DNA of 51,714 bases from Gammaproteobacteria bacterium (GTDB lineage Bacteria; Pseudomonadota; Gammaproteobacteria; Steroidobacterales; Woeseiaceae), in NCBI GenBank assembly GCA_004357475.1, contig SMWE01000023.1:1-51714 (forward strand). Direction: 5' to 3'. The notes under the pieces are model-generated. The model worked only from the letters and a program-made list of their open reading frames with translations. It ran no database searches and was not told where the DNA came from. The position numbers and the translations under genes are program-made. Below are positions 51,634 through 51,714 of this stretch, piece after piece (within the stretch, counting starts at the first letter, position 1; every line of letters starts with the position of its first letter).

Positions 51634-51714
51634 ATGAAGTACAGATCGAGGATTTACTACAGCGCAGAGCAGAAAAACTTGATGTGGGATCGCTGGCAGG
51701 CGGGCGATTCTCTG
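51634..51714 (+). mobile_element. 5' end of an IS30-like transposase, truncated by window end
   Basis: ATG at 51634 reads MKYRSRIYYSAEQKNLMWDRWQAGDSL, resembling IS30-family N-termini; upstream near-inverted tgcaacacc...gatgttgca. Confidence 0.65.

Overview
The window is a gammaproteobacterial chromosome segment dominated by housekeeping and conserved-synteny genes. In order: a bufB/bufC-like pair (MNIO/DUF692 plus DUF2063); a minus-strand run metG-rnfABCDGE-nth-DUF1841; an operon of a HEAT-repeat/Ser-Thr kinase fusion with two PilT-family ATPases; apbC, dcd, purNM, DUF2066-pgsA-like-perM-hda, wrbA-arsC and acyP/transglycosylase; proS, a PSD-like gene, udg-rimI-prfC; a tgpA-DUF58-moxR transglutaminase operon; valS-holC-pepA divergent from lptFG; several small accessory genes; an ExeA-type ATPase/coiled-coil/FHA fusion; and at the right edge a mobile-element zone (REP-associated Y1 transposase, degenerate remnants, start of an IS30-like transposase). 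The observations I consider most worth checking are: (i) a short palindromic repeat family (GTAGGAGC...GGGCGA) at 3 of 6 convergent gene junctions, supplying the stop codons of flanking genes at one of them; (ii) a 15-bp hairpin enclosing the RAYT start codon; (iii) a phosphatidylserine decarboxylase-like protein that appears to lack the pyruvoyl-forming Gly-Ser; (iv) the HEAT-kinase + twin PilT operon, and separately the ExeA-FHA fusion; (v) a MNIO/partner pair with no precursor gene directly upstream. All calls are from reading sequence and translations by eye; no searches were run.
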